Below are positions 54,486 to 64,000 of a stretch of 64,000 nucleotides of DNA, one piece after another. The stretch comes from Salvelinus alpinus. Lineage: Eukaryota > Chordata > Actinopteri > Salmoniformes > Salmonidae. How positions within the stretch are numbered: the stretch's first letter is position 1; every line of letters starts with the position of its first letter. The notes beneath the pieces were generated by a model. It saw only the letters and a program-made list of their open reading frames with translations, was not told the DNA's origin and did not search any database. Where the stretch lies: assembly GCF_045679555.1 (NCBI RefSeq), contig NC_092096.1:18463612-18527611 (forward strand), written 5' to 3'. Both the position numbers and the translations under genes were made by a program.

Positions 54486-55739
54486 TTGCTCTCTGCTTCC
54501 TATAGTTTATGGCACCTCCACAGCATTTGGCCCACTACGCCCTAGACCCCCCCACCTCTGGAAGTCCTATAGAGTCATTTTCTCAGTTTATATTTATACA
54601 CACACATGTACATTTGCATTCTATTCTATGCTGTATCACAGCGTACTGTACAGTTTAGTATGGTGTAGGTGTAGGGATAAAAAGATGGCTTACATGCACT
54701 GTGTGGAGGATATTTGTAAGTATGATTGGTGGAGGCAGATGCCCACGCAGTGTACTGTACAATTTACATAATATAACATTTACTGCTGAAAGTCTGAAAT
54801 AGGCATGGGTAAACAGTATCAACATGACAACTGTGTTTTCAGTACAACAGACCTTTTCTCCAGAAAGGTCCTGCAAAAGACTACATGGAGGGTGTGTGTG
54901 TTCACTGCTCACACACTTGCAGTTCCCCCATCATTCAAGCTGTCATACGAGGCCTCAGGTGAAGTTCAGTAAATATCCGTCTGAACTTGTGAAATATACT
55001 AACATAATACTGGCTACAGTAGAACCCTGACTGTTCCTTCCCTTGGGCTGAAAGTGTCAGAGAACTCATTAGTGGACAGCTGGTGGGTTGGAAGGTCAAA
55101 TACAATTTGGTCTTCACACACCCAGTTATTAGACTGCTAGCCGGACGGCTAATGTTTGGAACGCACCGTTTCTAACAGTTGTCTAGCAGCAGTTAAATCA
55201 CCCTCTCATGAAGAGTGTTTTATTGTTTTCTAATGACTAGAAGCCAGAGCAGTGAGAGCACTGGAATAACTTGGTGTGTCTCCTCTCCAATGGCTGTAAA
55301 ATACCTGAACGCAGAGTGGGATAATCATTAAAAGAATGGTGTGTAATTTGCCTTCCTGTATCCATCTCATAACGTGGCTAATGGCGTGTCTTTAATGGTC
55401 TGGCAATAACGCGTGGCGGAGTGTTTACTGCCGTGCCAATTCAACTGCACATGTCACAAGCTCTTTTGTCATGTTCGTTTTGGTTACCCCCCTCTCTCCC
55501 TCGTTTCTTCTCTCTTCCCTCTGTCCTTCCTCCTCCTCCCTCTTATCTCCCTCTACACTCCTTTTTTCCTCCCTGGCGTCTGTTGCCCTCCTCCCATCCC
55601 GGAGACAGTACAGCCTCGTTGACAACGTGCTTTCAATTCTGGTTCTATCTTCTCAGCAGCATCAGAGAGAGCAGCTCTGCTAAACCTCAGCTTTGTAAAA
55701 CATTCATCTTAATCTAACTGCTGGCTGCACGCAACCAAA
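54002..55739. other. Probable YAF2 intron, no gene seen
   Basis: Apart from GT microsatellites nothing is recognised. The 209-codon + strand frame at 54142-54771 reads straight through GT repeats and is not credible. Confidence 0.45.
54314..54479. repeat. Two GT microsatellites
   Basis: (GT)n at 54314-54370 and 54457-54479. Confidence 0.9.
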
Positions 55740-56398
55740 TTGTCTCTCTCTCTCCCCTGTCCCTCTCTCTCCCCTGTCTCTCTCTCTCTTCCTGTCTCTC
55801 TCTCTCCCCTGTCCCTCTCTCTCTCCCCTGTCTCTCTCCCCATGTCTCTCTCCCCATGTCTCTCTCTCTCTCCCCTGTCTCTCTCCCTCCCTCCCCATGT
55901 CTCTCTCTCTCCCCATGTCTCTCTCTCTCTCCCATGTCTCTCTCTCTCCCCATGTCCCTCTCTCTCTCCCCGGTCTCTCTCTCTCTCCCCTGTCTCTCTC
56001 TCTCTCCCCTGTCTCTCTCTCTCTCCCCTGTCTCTCTCTCTCTCCCCTGTCTCTCTCTCTCTCCCAGTCTCTCTCTCCCCGTGTCTCTCTCTCTCTCCCC
56101 GTGTCTCTCTCTCTCTCTCTCTCTCCCCGTGTCTCTCTCTCCCGTGTCTCTCTCCGTGTCTCTCTCCCGGTGTCTCTCTCTCTCTCCCGGTGTCGCTCTC
56201 TCTCCCCCGTCTCTCTCTCCCCGTCTCGCTCTCTCTCTCCCTGTGTCTCTCTCTCTCTCTCGTCTCTCCCCGTGTCACTCTCTCTCTCCCCGTGTCTCTC
56301 TCTCTCCCCGTGTCTCTCTCTCTCTCCCTCGTGTCTCTCTCTCTCTCCCCATGTCTCTCTCTCTCTCTCTCTCTCTCTCCCCGTGTCTCTCTTTCTAC
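55740..56398. repeat. CT-rich array with CCCC(T/G/A)TGT interruptions
   Basis: Irregular units of about 16-20 bp, TCTCTCTCTCCCCTGT and variants. All overlapping frames are Ser/Leu/Pro or Arg/Glu shadows. Confidence 0.92.
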
Positions 56399-57853
56399 CT
56401 CCATATCTCTCCTCCCCTCTTTTACCCCAAATGAGCTCAGTACCAGCTCATTCATCTGGGAGTAAAGTTAGGCCTGTTTGACACAGATACGGGTAACTTT
56501 TGACCTATGTAATTAATTCCATATTAAAACCAGATTACAAATGACAGTGACCATGCAATGATCTCACATAGGGTCTACATTATTGTTCAAGCTAAAATTA
56601 GTGACCACAAAATAATCTTTGAGATATATATAATATCTCAAGCTAAATAAAGCCAGAGGAAAATAGAAAGGTCATATTAATATCCTCCATAATCCATGTC
56701 CTACATTAGACTTAGTACACCAGCTGTCTGGCTCTTTCCCCCACTAGAAGAGCCCTCCCTCCCTCCCTAGAAGAGACAGCCAACCCCCTGGAGTGTGCTG
56801 TGTGTGGACGGGCGGGTGACGCAGGTCGAGTCATGTTGCTATTGGCCCTTCATTAACTACCGCGACCTCCTTTGTTGGCCATCTTGCTAGCATCACCTCT
56901 GGTAGGAGCTGTGTTGTTGTTGCTGTAGAGGGCAGAGGGTTAGCGCTTGGCCTTGATGAAGTAGACTGTCTCTGAGAGGAGAGGAAAGGAAGAAGAAGGG
57001 AGGACAGCACTGAGATCTCTTCCTGTCTCTCTTGAGAATACATCTCACTGAATAATAGTCTACCGTTTGTCTGCCGTTCGTTTGCTGACAGCGCAGTGTT
57101 TTTTGAAGGATCACACGCCAGTAGGTGTCTGAGTGCCGGCATTTTCGCCCATTTCTACACGTAAAATCGGTTCGGCTGGCAAATTACGGTCGGCACTTTG
57201 TTCAGAGATGCTAAGTACCATCGGCTGGCAAACGTGAACTGTGTTGCTGCTCTGGGCAGATGGCAAGTGCTTGGCCCTGCTGGAGCAGAGGTCTCAGACT
57301 CTCTCAGCCCCTTGTCTTCTGTGTGTGGAGGGAATTTGATGCATCTCTCTTTCTTCTCCCTCTGTTATCTTCCTGTGTGTGTGCAGCGGTGGTTGAGTTG
57401 TTTGTAATGGTGGTGACCCCCTGGCTGCTTTAAGAGTCCTGATGAAAATCTCTGTTCCACTGATGACATCACACTGATTAAGCCCTAGCATACTAATGAG
57501 CCTAGCTCTGGGTGTCTGGCAGCTGCTGTAGCAGCCTCATTTCAGAGACTAGACACACAGGGGCGCAGACACACACACATGGGCGCAGACACAGGCGCGC
57601 AAACACACACAGGCGCACACGCAGGCACGCAAACACACACACACACAAATGACATACACACAAATACATGTGCACAGACCCGTGTACACACAACATTCCA
57701 GTCACAGAGGCAATGGAGACAATTGGGTCTGCCTCCACACTGTTAGCTGGCTCATTTAAAACTGCTCTTTAAACCAGGATAATTGGTTTTGCATGAAGGA
57801 GAAGGATAATGTTCAACCTTTGGTAATAAAACCACACACACACACACACACAG
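56399..57853. other. Probable YAF2 intron, no gene seen
   Basis: No YAF2 zinc-finger exon (Cys-x2-Cys pairs) was found here on the minus strand. A CA-rich patch lies at 57580-57700. Confidence 0.45.
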
Positions 57854-57953
57854 NNNNNNNNNNNNNNNNNNNNNNNNNNNNNNNNNNNNNNNNNNNNNNN
57901 NNNNNNNNNNNNNNNNNNNNNNNNNNNNNNNNNNNNNNNNNNNNNNNNNNNNN
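57854..57953. other. Assembly gap of exactly 100 N
   Basis: A placeholder gap between a CA microsatellite and a GA microsatellite. The true length is unknown. Confidence 1.
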
Positions 57954-57967
57954 AGAGAGAGAGAAAG

Positions 57968-58007
<40 letters not shown>

Positions 58008-58131
58008 AGCTATTCTTGCATGGCTTTGTTTCTCTTGTTGTCCATGAAACCAAGATGTCACTCAGGGACAACACCAGGGTGGCAGCCATTTCCTGACTGT
58101 GACTCAATAACACTGACGTCATGGTGCCAGG

Positions 58132-58181
58132 CTCTGGTCAAAAGTAGTGGACTATATAGGGAATAGGGTACCATTTGGGAT
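58132..58181. repeat. Foldback repeat, right half next to a Tc1 element
   Basis: CTGGTCAAAAGTAGTGGACT and GGGAATAGGGTACCATTTGG match the right arm. The truncated Tc1 element begins directly after it. Confidence 0.55.
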
Positions 58182-58182
58182 G

Positions 58183-59677
58183 TGGACACACTTACTCATT
58201 GAAGGGTTTTTCTTTATTTTTACTATTTTCTACATTGTAGAATAATAGTGAAGACATCAAAACTATGAAATAACACAAATGGAATCATGTAGTAACCCAA
58301 AAACTGTTAAACAAATAAAAAATATATTTTATATTCTTCAAAGTAGCCACCCTTTGCCTTGATGACATCTTTGCACACTCTTGGCATTCTCTCAACCAGC
58401 TTCGTGAGGAATGCTTTTCCAACAGTCTTGAAGGAGTTCCCACATATGCCGAGCACTTGTTGGCTGCTTTTCCTTCACTCTGCAGTCGTACTCATCCCAA
58501 ACCATCTCAATTGGGTAGAGGCCAGGTCATCTGATGCAGCACTGCATCACTCTCCTTCTTGGTCAAATAGGGTTATTGGGTTATTGTCCTGTTGAAAAAC
58601 AAATGATAGTCCCACTAAGCGCAAACCAGATGGGATGGCGTATCGCTGCAGAATGCTCTAGTAGCCATGCTGGTTAAGTGTGCCTTGAATTCTAAATCAC
58701 AGACAGTGTCACCAGCAAAGCACCTCCACACCATCATACCTCCTCCTCCATGCTTCACGGTGGGAACCACACATGTGGAGATCATCTGTTCACCTATTCT
58801 GCGTCTCAGAGACACAGCGGTTGGAACCAAAAATCGTAAAATTTCGACTCATCAGACCAAAATGACAGATTTCCACCAGTCTAATGTCCATCGCTCGTGT
58901 TTCTTGGCCCAAGCAACGCTCTTATTATTATTGGTGTCCTTTAGTAGTGGTTTCTTTGCAGCAATTTGACCATGAAGACCTGATTCACGCAGTCTCCTCT
59001 GAACAGTTGATGTTGAGATGTGTCTGTTACTTGAACACTGTGAAGCATTTATTTGGGCTGGTAACTCTAATGAATTTATCCTCTGCAGCAGAGGTAACTC
59101 TGGGTCTTCCTTTCCTGTGGCGGTCCTAATTAGAGCCAGTTTCATCCTAGTGTTTGATGGTTTTTGCGACTGCACCTGAATAAACTTTAAACGTCCTTGA
59201 ATTGTTCCGGATTGACTGACCTTCATGTCTTAAAGTAATGATGGAATGTCGTTTCTCTTTGCTTATTTGAGCTGTTCTAGCCATAATATGGACTTGGTCT
59301 TTTACCAAATAGGGCTCTTCTGTATACCACCCCTACCTTGTCACAACACAACTGATTGGTTCAAACGCATTAAGAAGGAAAGAAATGACAAAAAATGTAA
59401 TTTTAACAAGGCACACCTGTTAATTGAAATGCATTCCAGGTGACTACCTCATGAAGCTGGTTTAGAGAATGCCAAGAGTGTGCAAAGCGGTCATCAAGAC
59501 AAAGGGTGGCTACTTTGAAGAATCTAAAATATATTTTGATTGTTTAACACTTTCTTGGTTACTACATAATTCCATTTGTGTTATTTCATAGTTTTGATGT
59601 CTTCACTATTATTCTACAATGTAGAGAATAGTAAAAATTAAGATGAGTATGTGTGTCCAAACATTTGACTGGTACTG
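58183..59677 (-). mobile_element. Decayed Tc1-like transposon with truncated left end
   Basis: The right end is the complement of CAGTACCAGTCAAATGTTTG followed by TA. The left end starts at GTGGACACACTTACTCATTG and lacks its outer 20 or so bases, abutting a foldback-repeat fragment. Transposase pieces on the minus strand include [20 protein letters not shown] (about 59040-58980) and [17 protein letters not shown] (about 58770-58720). They are separated by stops and shifts. Confidence 0.82.
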
Positions 59678-59699
59678 TACATTCACAGTCAGCTAGGCT

Positions 59700-59744
59700 T
59701 TGGCAGATGTCCCCTGGACAACCTTACCCACCATGACATAAGAT
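59700..59744. repeat. First unit of the 49-bp array, split off by the hAT insertion
   Basis: GCAGATGTCCCCTGGACAAC and CCACCATGACATAAGAT match the array that continues at 61503. Confidence 0.85.
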
Positions 59745-59960
59745 TAGTGATGCACAATATATCGGTGAGCATATCAGAATCAGCCGATATTAGCTAAAAA
59801 TGCCAACATCGGCATTGGCCCGATGTCTAGTTTAACGCTGATGTGCAAAATTGATGTCAAAGCTGACATGCACACCTATATAACGTAGGTAGATGACGTA
59901 ATGACGCCACGAAGAATACAGCGCTACACGTGCAACACAGCATTCCTAACCTAGCCCACA

Positions 59961-61078
59961 ATGTCTGCTGTGTGGATCTATTTGGAAGTTTCAAAGGAAG
60001 ATAACAAAAAGGCCATATGCAACATTTGTTCTGCTATTATTTCCTGAGGGGAGAAAGTGAAATCTTTCAAAACCACAAACCTAAATGCTAATTTGAAAGT
60101 GCATCACCCCCAGACGTTCAGCAACTACTTAAAACAAAAGCTGAAAAAAACTCCCCGCACACCTCCAATAACTAAACAAGTAGAGCAGTCATTTGAAAGA
60201 GAAAGACAATTTCAGAGAGACGTCGCAAAAGGCTAAATACATTAAAGCCAAGATAATGGGATTCATTGCCCTTGACAATCAACCGTTCTCTGTCGTGGAT
60301 GATGTTGGCTTTCGCCGACTGGTCGAGCATCTTGAGCCCTGGTACACACTACCAAGTAGGCGCTATTTTTCAGATGTTGCCCTACCGGAGTTACACAGTA
60401 TTGTTGAAATGCACATCTATGAGCTACTTGCTATGGGCGTCACTGTTATTAGCTTCACGACTGACATCTGCACCAGCGATGTCAACCAACATGAGCATGT
60501 TGCGTGTGACAGCACAGTGGATCGACGAGGATTTCGTACCTAGGAAGGCTGTATTGCATGCTCAAGAATGTGCTGGTTTTCATACCGCTGCTGCCATTTC
60601 AATGGCATTTGAGAACATGTTTGAAACATGGAAACATGAACACTCTCCTAGCGCCATTGGAACAACTGACTGGAGAAATAAGCTCATCAACTGCGTCTGC
60701 AGCAGACGTGATACCCTCTGTCATGGCATTGAAGCGCCTGCTCAACAAAACTGCCGACACAGACCGTGGGGTTAAACTTACAAAAGTACTTGAGGCTGTG
60801 AACAAGCGATTCTGTGGCATTCTCTCTGAGCCTCTTTACTGCCACCATGCTCGATGCTAGGTACAAGGACCGCTACTTCGATGCAGAACAGAAAAACAGG
60901 GTTTAAGGGAAATGTTACATATACAGCTGGACAAGATGGAAACGGACACAGTGACAGTGCGCACCGAGGAAGGGAGGCCACAGACAGAAAGAGCTAAAAC
61001 TTCACTGCTTGACATGTATGATGAAATCCTGGTTGAGACTGAACAAATGAACAACGAAACAGCACAGCAAGTAAGTGA
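59961..61078 (+). pseudogene. hAT (ZBED-like) transposase pseudogene
   Basis: The order of pieces matches a hAT transposase: MSAVWIYLEVSKEDNKKAIC with a Cys pair (BED-type finger remnant) near 59961, MGFIALDNQPFSVVDDVGF and LPSRRYFSDVALPELH in the 60193-60543 frame, AQWIDEDFVPRKAVLHAQEC in another frame, LLAPLEQLTGEISSSTASAA in a third, then MLDARYKDRYFDAEQ and a short acidic tail. At least three frameshifts and several stops break it. Confidence 0.82.
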
Positions 61079-61166
61079 AAAAAATAGTTTTGATTATGTT
61101 TTACTGGTAATGGGGACATACGTAAATGCCAACAAAATAACTTTTTGGTCAGTGTGGTGTGTGTGT

Positions 61167-61361
61167 GTGTGTGTAACCTTTATTTAACTAGGCAAGTCAG
61201 TTAAGAACAAATTCTTATTTACAATGATGGCCAAACCCGGACGACGCTGGGTCCTATGGGACTCCCAATCACGGCTGGTTGTGATACTGCCTGGATTCGA
61301 AACAGGGACTGTAGTGACGACTCTTGCACTGAGATGCAGTGCCTTAGACTGCTGTGTCCAT
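61167..61361 (-). mobile_element. tRNA-Leu-type salmonid SINE nested in the hAT element
   Basis: The + strand shows TTTAACTAGGCAAGTCAGTT, then GACGACGCTGGGTCCTATGG, then GCACTGAGATGCAGTGCCTT, the inverted order of this SINE. It sits after the transposase remains and within the hAT ends. Confidence 0.83.
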
Positions 61362-61502
61362 GTGTGTGTTAACTATTTAACTGTACTAGAATGCTTAAAA
61401 ATCCACTTAAATTTTAAATATTGGTTATCAGTCTAATTTTTGGGGGCAAGGAAAATATTGGATATTGGTATCGGCCAAACATGTAATATCGGTGCATCCC
61501 TA

Positions 61503-63477
61503 CATAAGATGGATGATGTCCCCTGGACCTGAAGATCCTCTACCACCATGACATGAGATGGATGATGTCCCCTGGACCACTAGATCCTCTACCACCATGA
61601 CATAAGATGGATGATGTCCCCTGGACCTGAAGATCCTTACCCACCATGACATAAGATGGATGATGTCCCCTGGACCTGAAGATCTTCTACCACCATGATA
61701 TAAGATGGATGATGTCCCCTGGACCTGAAAATCTTCTACCACCATGATATAAGATGGATGATGTCCCCTGGACCTGAAGATCTTCTACCACCATGATATA
61801 AGATGGATGATGTCCCCTGGACCTGAAAATCTTCTACCACCATGATATAAGATGGATGATGTCCCCTGGACCACTAGATCCTCTACCACCATGATATAAG
61901 ATGGATTATGTCCCCTGGACCACTAGATCCTCTACCACCATGATATAAGATGGATTATGTCCCCTGGACCACTAGATCTTCTACCACCATGACATAAGAT
62001 GGATGATGTCCCCTGGACCTGAAGATCTTCTACCACCATGACATAAGATGGATGATGTCCCCTGGACCTGAAGATCTTCTACCACCATGACATAAGATGG
62101 ATGATGTCCCCTGGACCTGAAGATCTTCTACCACCATGACATAAGATGGATGATGTCCCCTGGACCTGAAGATCTTCTACCACCATGATATAAGATGGAT
62201 GATGTCCCCTGGACCTGAAGATCTTCTACCACCATGATATAAGATGGATGATGTCCCCTGGACCTGAAGATCTTCTACCACCATGACATAAGATGGATTA
62301 TGTCCCCTGGACCACTAGATCCTCTACCACCATGATATAAGATGGATGATGTCCCCTGGACCACTAGATCCTCTACCACCATGATATAAGATGGATGATG
62401 TCCCCTGGACCTGAAGATCCTCTACCACCATGATATAAGATGGATGATGTCCCCTGGACCACTAGATCCTCTACCACCATGACATGAGATGGATGATGTC
62501 CCCTGGACCTGAAGATCTTCTACCACCATGACATAAGATGAATGATGTCCCCTGGACCTGAAGATCTTCTACCACCATGATATAAGATGGATGATGTCCC
62601 CTGGACCACTAGATCCTCTACCACCATGATATAAGACGGATGATGTCCCCTGGACCACTAGATCTTCTACCACCATGATATAAGATGGATGATGTCCCCT
62701 GGACCACTAGATCTTCTACCACCATGACATAAGATGGATGATGTCCCCTGGACCACTAGATCCTCTACCACCATGATATAAGATGGATGATGTCCCCTGG
62801 ACCACTAGATCCTCTACCACCATGATATAAGATGGATGATGTTCCCTGGACCTGAAGATCCTCTACCACCATGACATAAGATGGATGATGTCCCCTGGAC
62901 CTGAAGATCCTCTACCACCATGACATAAGATGGATGATGTCCCCTGGACCTGAAGATCCTCTACCACCATGACATAAGATGGATGATGTCCCCTGGACCA
63001 CTAGATCCTCTACCACCATGACATAAGATGGATTATGTCCCCTGGACCACTAGATCCTCTACCACCATGATATAAGATGGATGATGTCCCCTGGACCACT
63101 AGATCCTCTACCACCATGATATAAGATGGATGATGTCCCCTGGACCACTAGATCCTCTACCACCATGACATAAGATGGATTATGTCCCCTGGACCACTAG
63201 ATCTTCTACCACCATGATATAAGATGGATGATGTCCCCTGGACCACTAGATCCTCTACCACCATGATATAAGATGGATGATGTCCCCTGGACCACTAGAT
63301 CCTCTACCACCATGATATAAGATGGATGATGTTCCCTGGACCACTAGATCCTCTACCACCATGATATAAGATGGATGATGTCCCCTGGACCACTAGATCC
63401 TCTACCACCATGATATAAGATGGATGATGTCCCCTGGACCTGAAGATCCTCTACCACCATGACATAAGATGGATGAC
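61503..63477. repeat. 49-bp minisatellite, about 40 units
   Basis: Unit GATGATGTCCCCTGGACCAC, TAGATCCTCTACCACCATGA, TATAAGATG. Two main variants, GACCACTAGATC and GACCTGAAGATC, come in runs. Confidence 0.95.
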
Positions 63478-63614
63478 GAGAGCCGTGATGATTAAATACC
63501 AACCTGCATCCTGCCCTCCACTCCCCCTTCCCTTTTCCACTGAGTTCATCAACACCGCCAGCCTTGTCAAAGCGTGTGTGTGTGTCTGCAGTGTGTGGGT
63601 GCGCGTGTCTTTTT

Positions 63615-63807
63615 TTAAATGTTTAAACTTTATTTAAGTAGGCAAGTCAGTTAAGAACAAATTCTTATTTTCAATGATGGCCTAGTGGGTTAACTGCCTT
63701 GTTCAGGGGCAGATCAACAGACTTTTACCTTGTCAGCTCGGGGATTCGATCTTGCAACCTTTCGGTTACTAGTCCAACACTCTAACCACTAAGCTACCTG
63801 CCACCCC
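63615..63807 (-). mobile_element. tRNA-Lys-type SINE (HpaI-like)
   Basis: The complement starts GGTGGCAGGTAGCTTAGTGG (tRNA-like head) with box B-like GATCGAATCCC and contains GTTAACCCACTAGG with a GTTAAC (HpaI) site. The tail is CTTATTTAAACATTT-like (+ strand GGCAAGTCAGTTAAGAACAA). The family name is from memory. Confidence 0.78.
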
Positions 63808-63821
63808 AGTGTGTGAGTGTC

Positions 63822-63919
<98 letters not shown>
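63822..63919. repeat. GT microsatellite
   Basis: About 48 GT repeats, next to the HpaI-like SINE. Confidence 0.95.
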
Positions 63920-63920
<1 letters not shown>

Positions 63921-64000
63921 TGCAGTTTGTGTGTGTGCTGCTCTAGAAGACTAATGTTCTCTCTCTCTCCACTCAGATGAGGTGTTAAGGTCATTTTGAC

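Larger units (their letters stand above)
59745..61502 (+). mobile_element. Decayed hAT transposon with exact 8-bp target duplication
   Basis: The ends are TAGTGATGCAC at the left and GTGCATCCCTA at the right, imperfect inverted repeats of hAT type. The 8 bases CATAAGAT occur immediately outside both ends (59737-59744 and 61503-61510), the size expected for hAT. The element split a unit of the 49-bp minisatellite. A SINE is nested at 61167-61361. Confidence 0.9.

Noticed and set aside
55709..56481. Several Ser/Leu or Arg/Glu-rich frames of about 200-250 codons
   Set aside because: CT/GA simple sequence read in different frames.
56831..57142. A 103-codon minus-strand frame upstream of YAF2 exon 3, considered as YAF2 exon 1 or 2
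   Set aside because: It lacks the paired Cys residues and DCSVCTFRNS-like sequence expected of the YAF2 zinc finger, and no splice donor fits the phase of exon 3.
59961..61078. A domesticated ZBED-type host gene from the hAT element
   Set aside because: Multiple frameshifts and stops, and the element still has its own ends and target duplication, so it is a dead transposon.

Overview
This is vertebrate nuclear DNA, almost certainly from a salmonid fish (salmon, trout, char or relative). The signs are several recognisable salmonid repeat families: a Sleeping Beauty-type Tc1 element, other Tc1-like elements, tRNA-Leu- and tRNA-Lys-headed SINEs, an L2-type LINE and short 'TAGTGCACTAC' foldback repeats. 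There are also kilobases of minisatellites and two multi-exon genes with GT/AG introns. The species cannot be fixed from the sequence.

Two real host genes are visible, both on the minus strand. GXYLT1 (glucoside xylosyltransferase 1, a Golgi GT8 enzyme that extends O-glucose on Notch EGF repeats) is complete: seven coding exons from 37996 down to 29525 join in phase into a 419-residue protein. The last two coding exons of YAF2 (a RYBP-family subunit of Polycomb repressive complex 1) lie at 50159-50314 and 41489-41771. Its first exons are not in the window. As I recall the human map, these genes are also neighbours in the same orientation on chromosome 12, which supports calling GXYLT1 rather than GXYLT2.

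Layout. 1-29 kb: intergenic, downstream of GXYLT1, dominated by tandem arrays (units of 55/43, 39, 16, 28, 32, 30, 57 and 15 bp) with two Tc1-like elements, a solo LTR, SINEs and LINE tails. 29.5-38 kb: GXYLT1, with a 5'-truncated L2-type LINE in intron 6 and several SINE and DNA-transposon copies in its introns. 38-41.5 kb: intergenic/YAF2 3' UTR, with a Tc1-related MITE and two more arrays. 41.8-50.2 kb: YAF2 intron, holding a Sleeping Beauty-type element with a second Tc1 element inside it, then 5 kb of degenerate ACT-rich repeat. 50.3-64 kb: further YAF2 intron or upstream sequence with arrays, a decayed Tc1 element, a 100-N assembly gap, and a decayed hAT transposon with an exact 8-bp target duplication inside a 49-bp minisatellite.

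The most unusual observation is in GXYLT1. Around exons 4, 5 and 6, four separate splice junctions have been copied into neighbouring intron sequence: five copies of the exon 4 acceptor edge, two extra copies of the start of intron 4, one copy of the exon 5 donor edge, and six or seven copies of the exon 6 donor edge. Many copies keep consensus GT or AG signals, so the real splice sites sit among decoys that would truncate the enzyme. Nothing bacterial, no CRISPR array and no viral gene was found.
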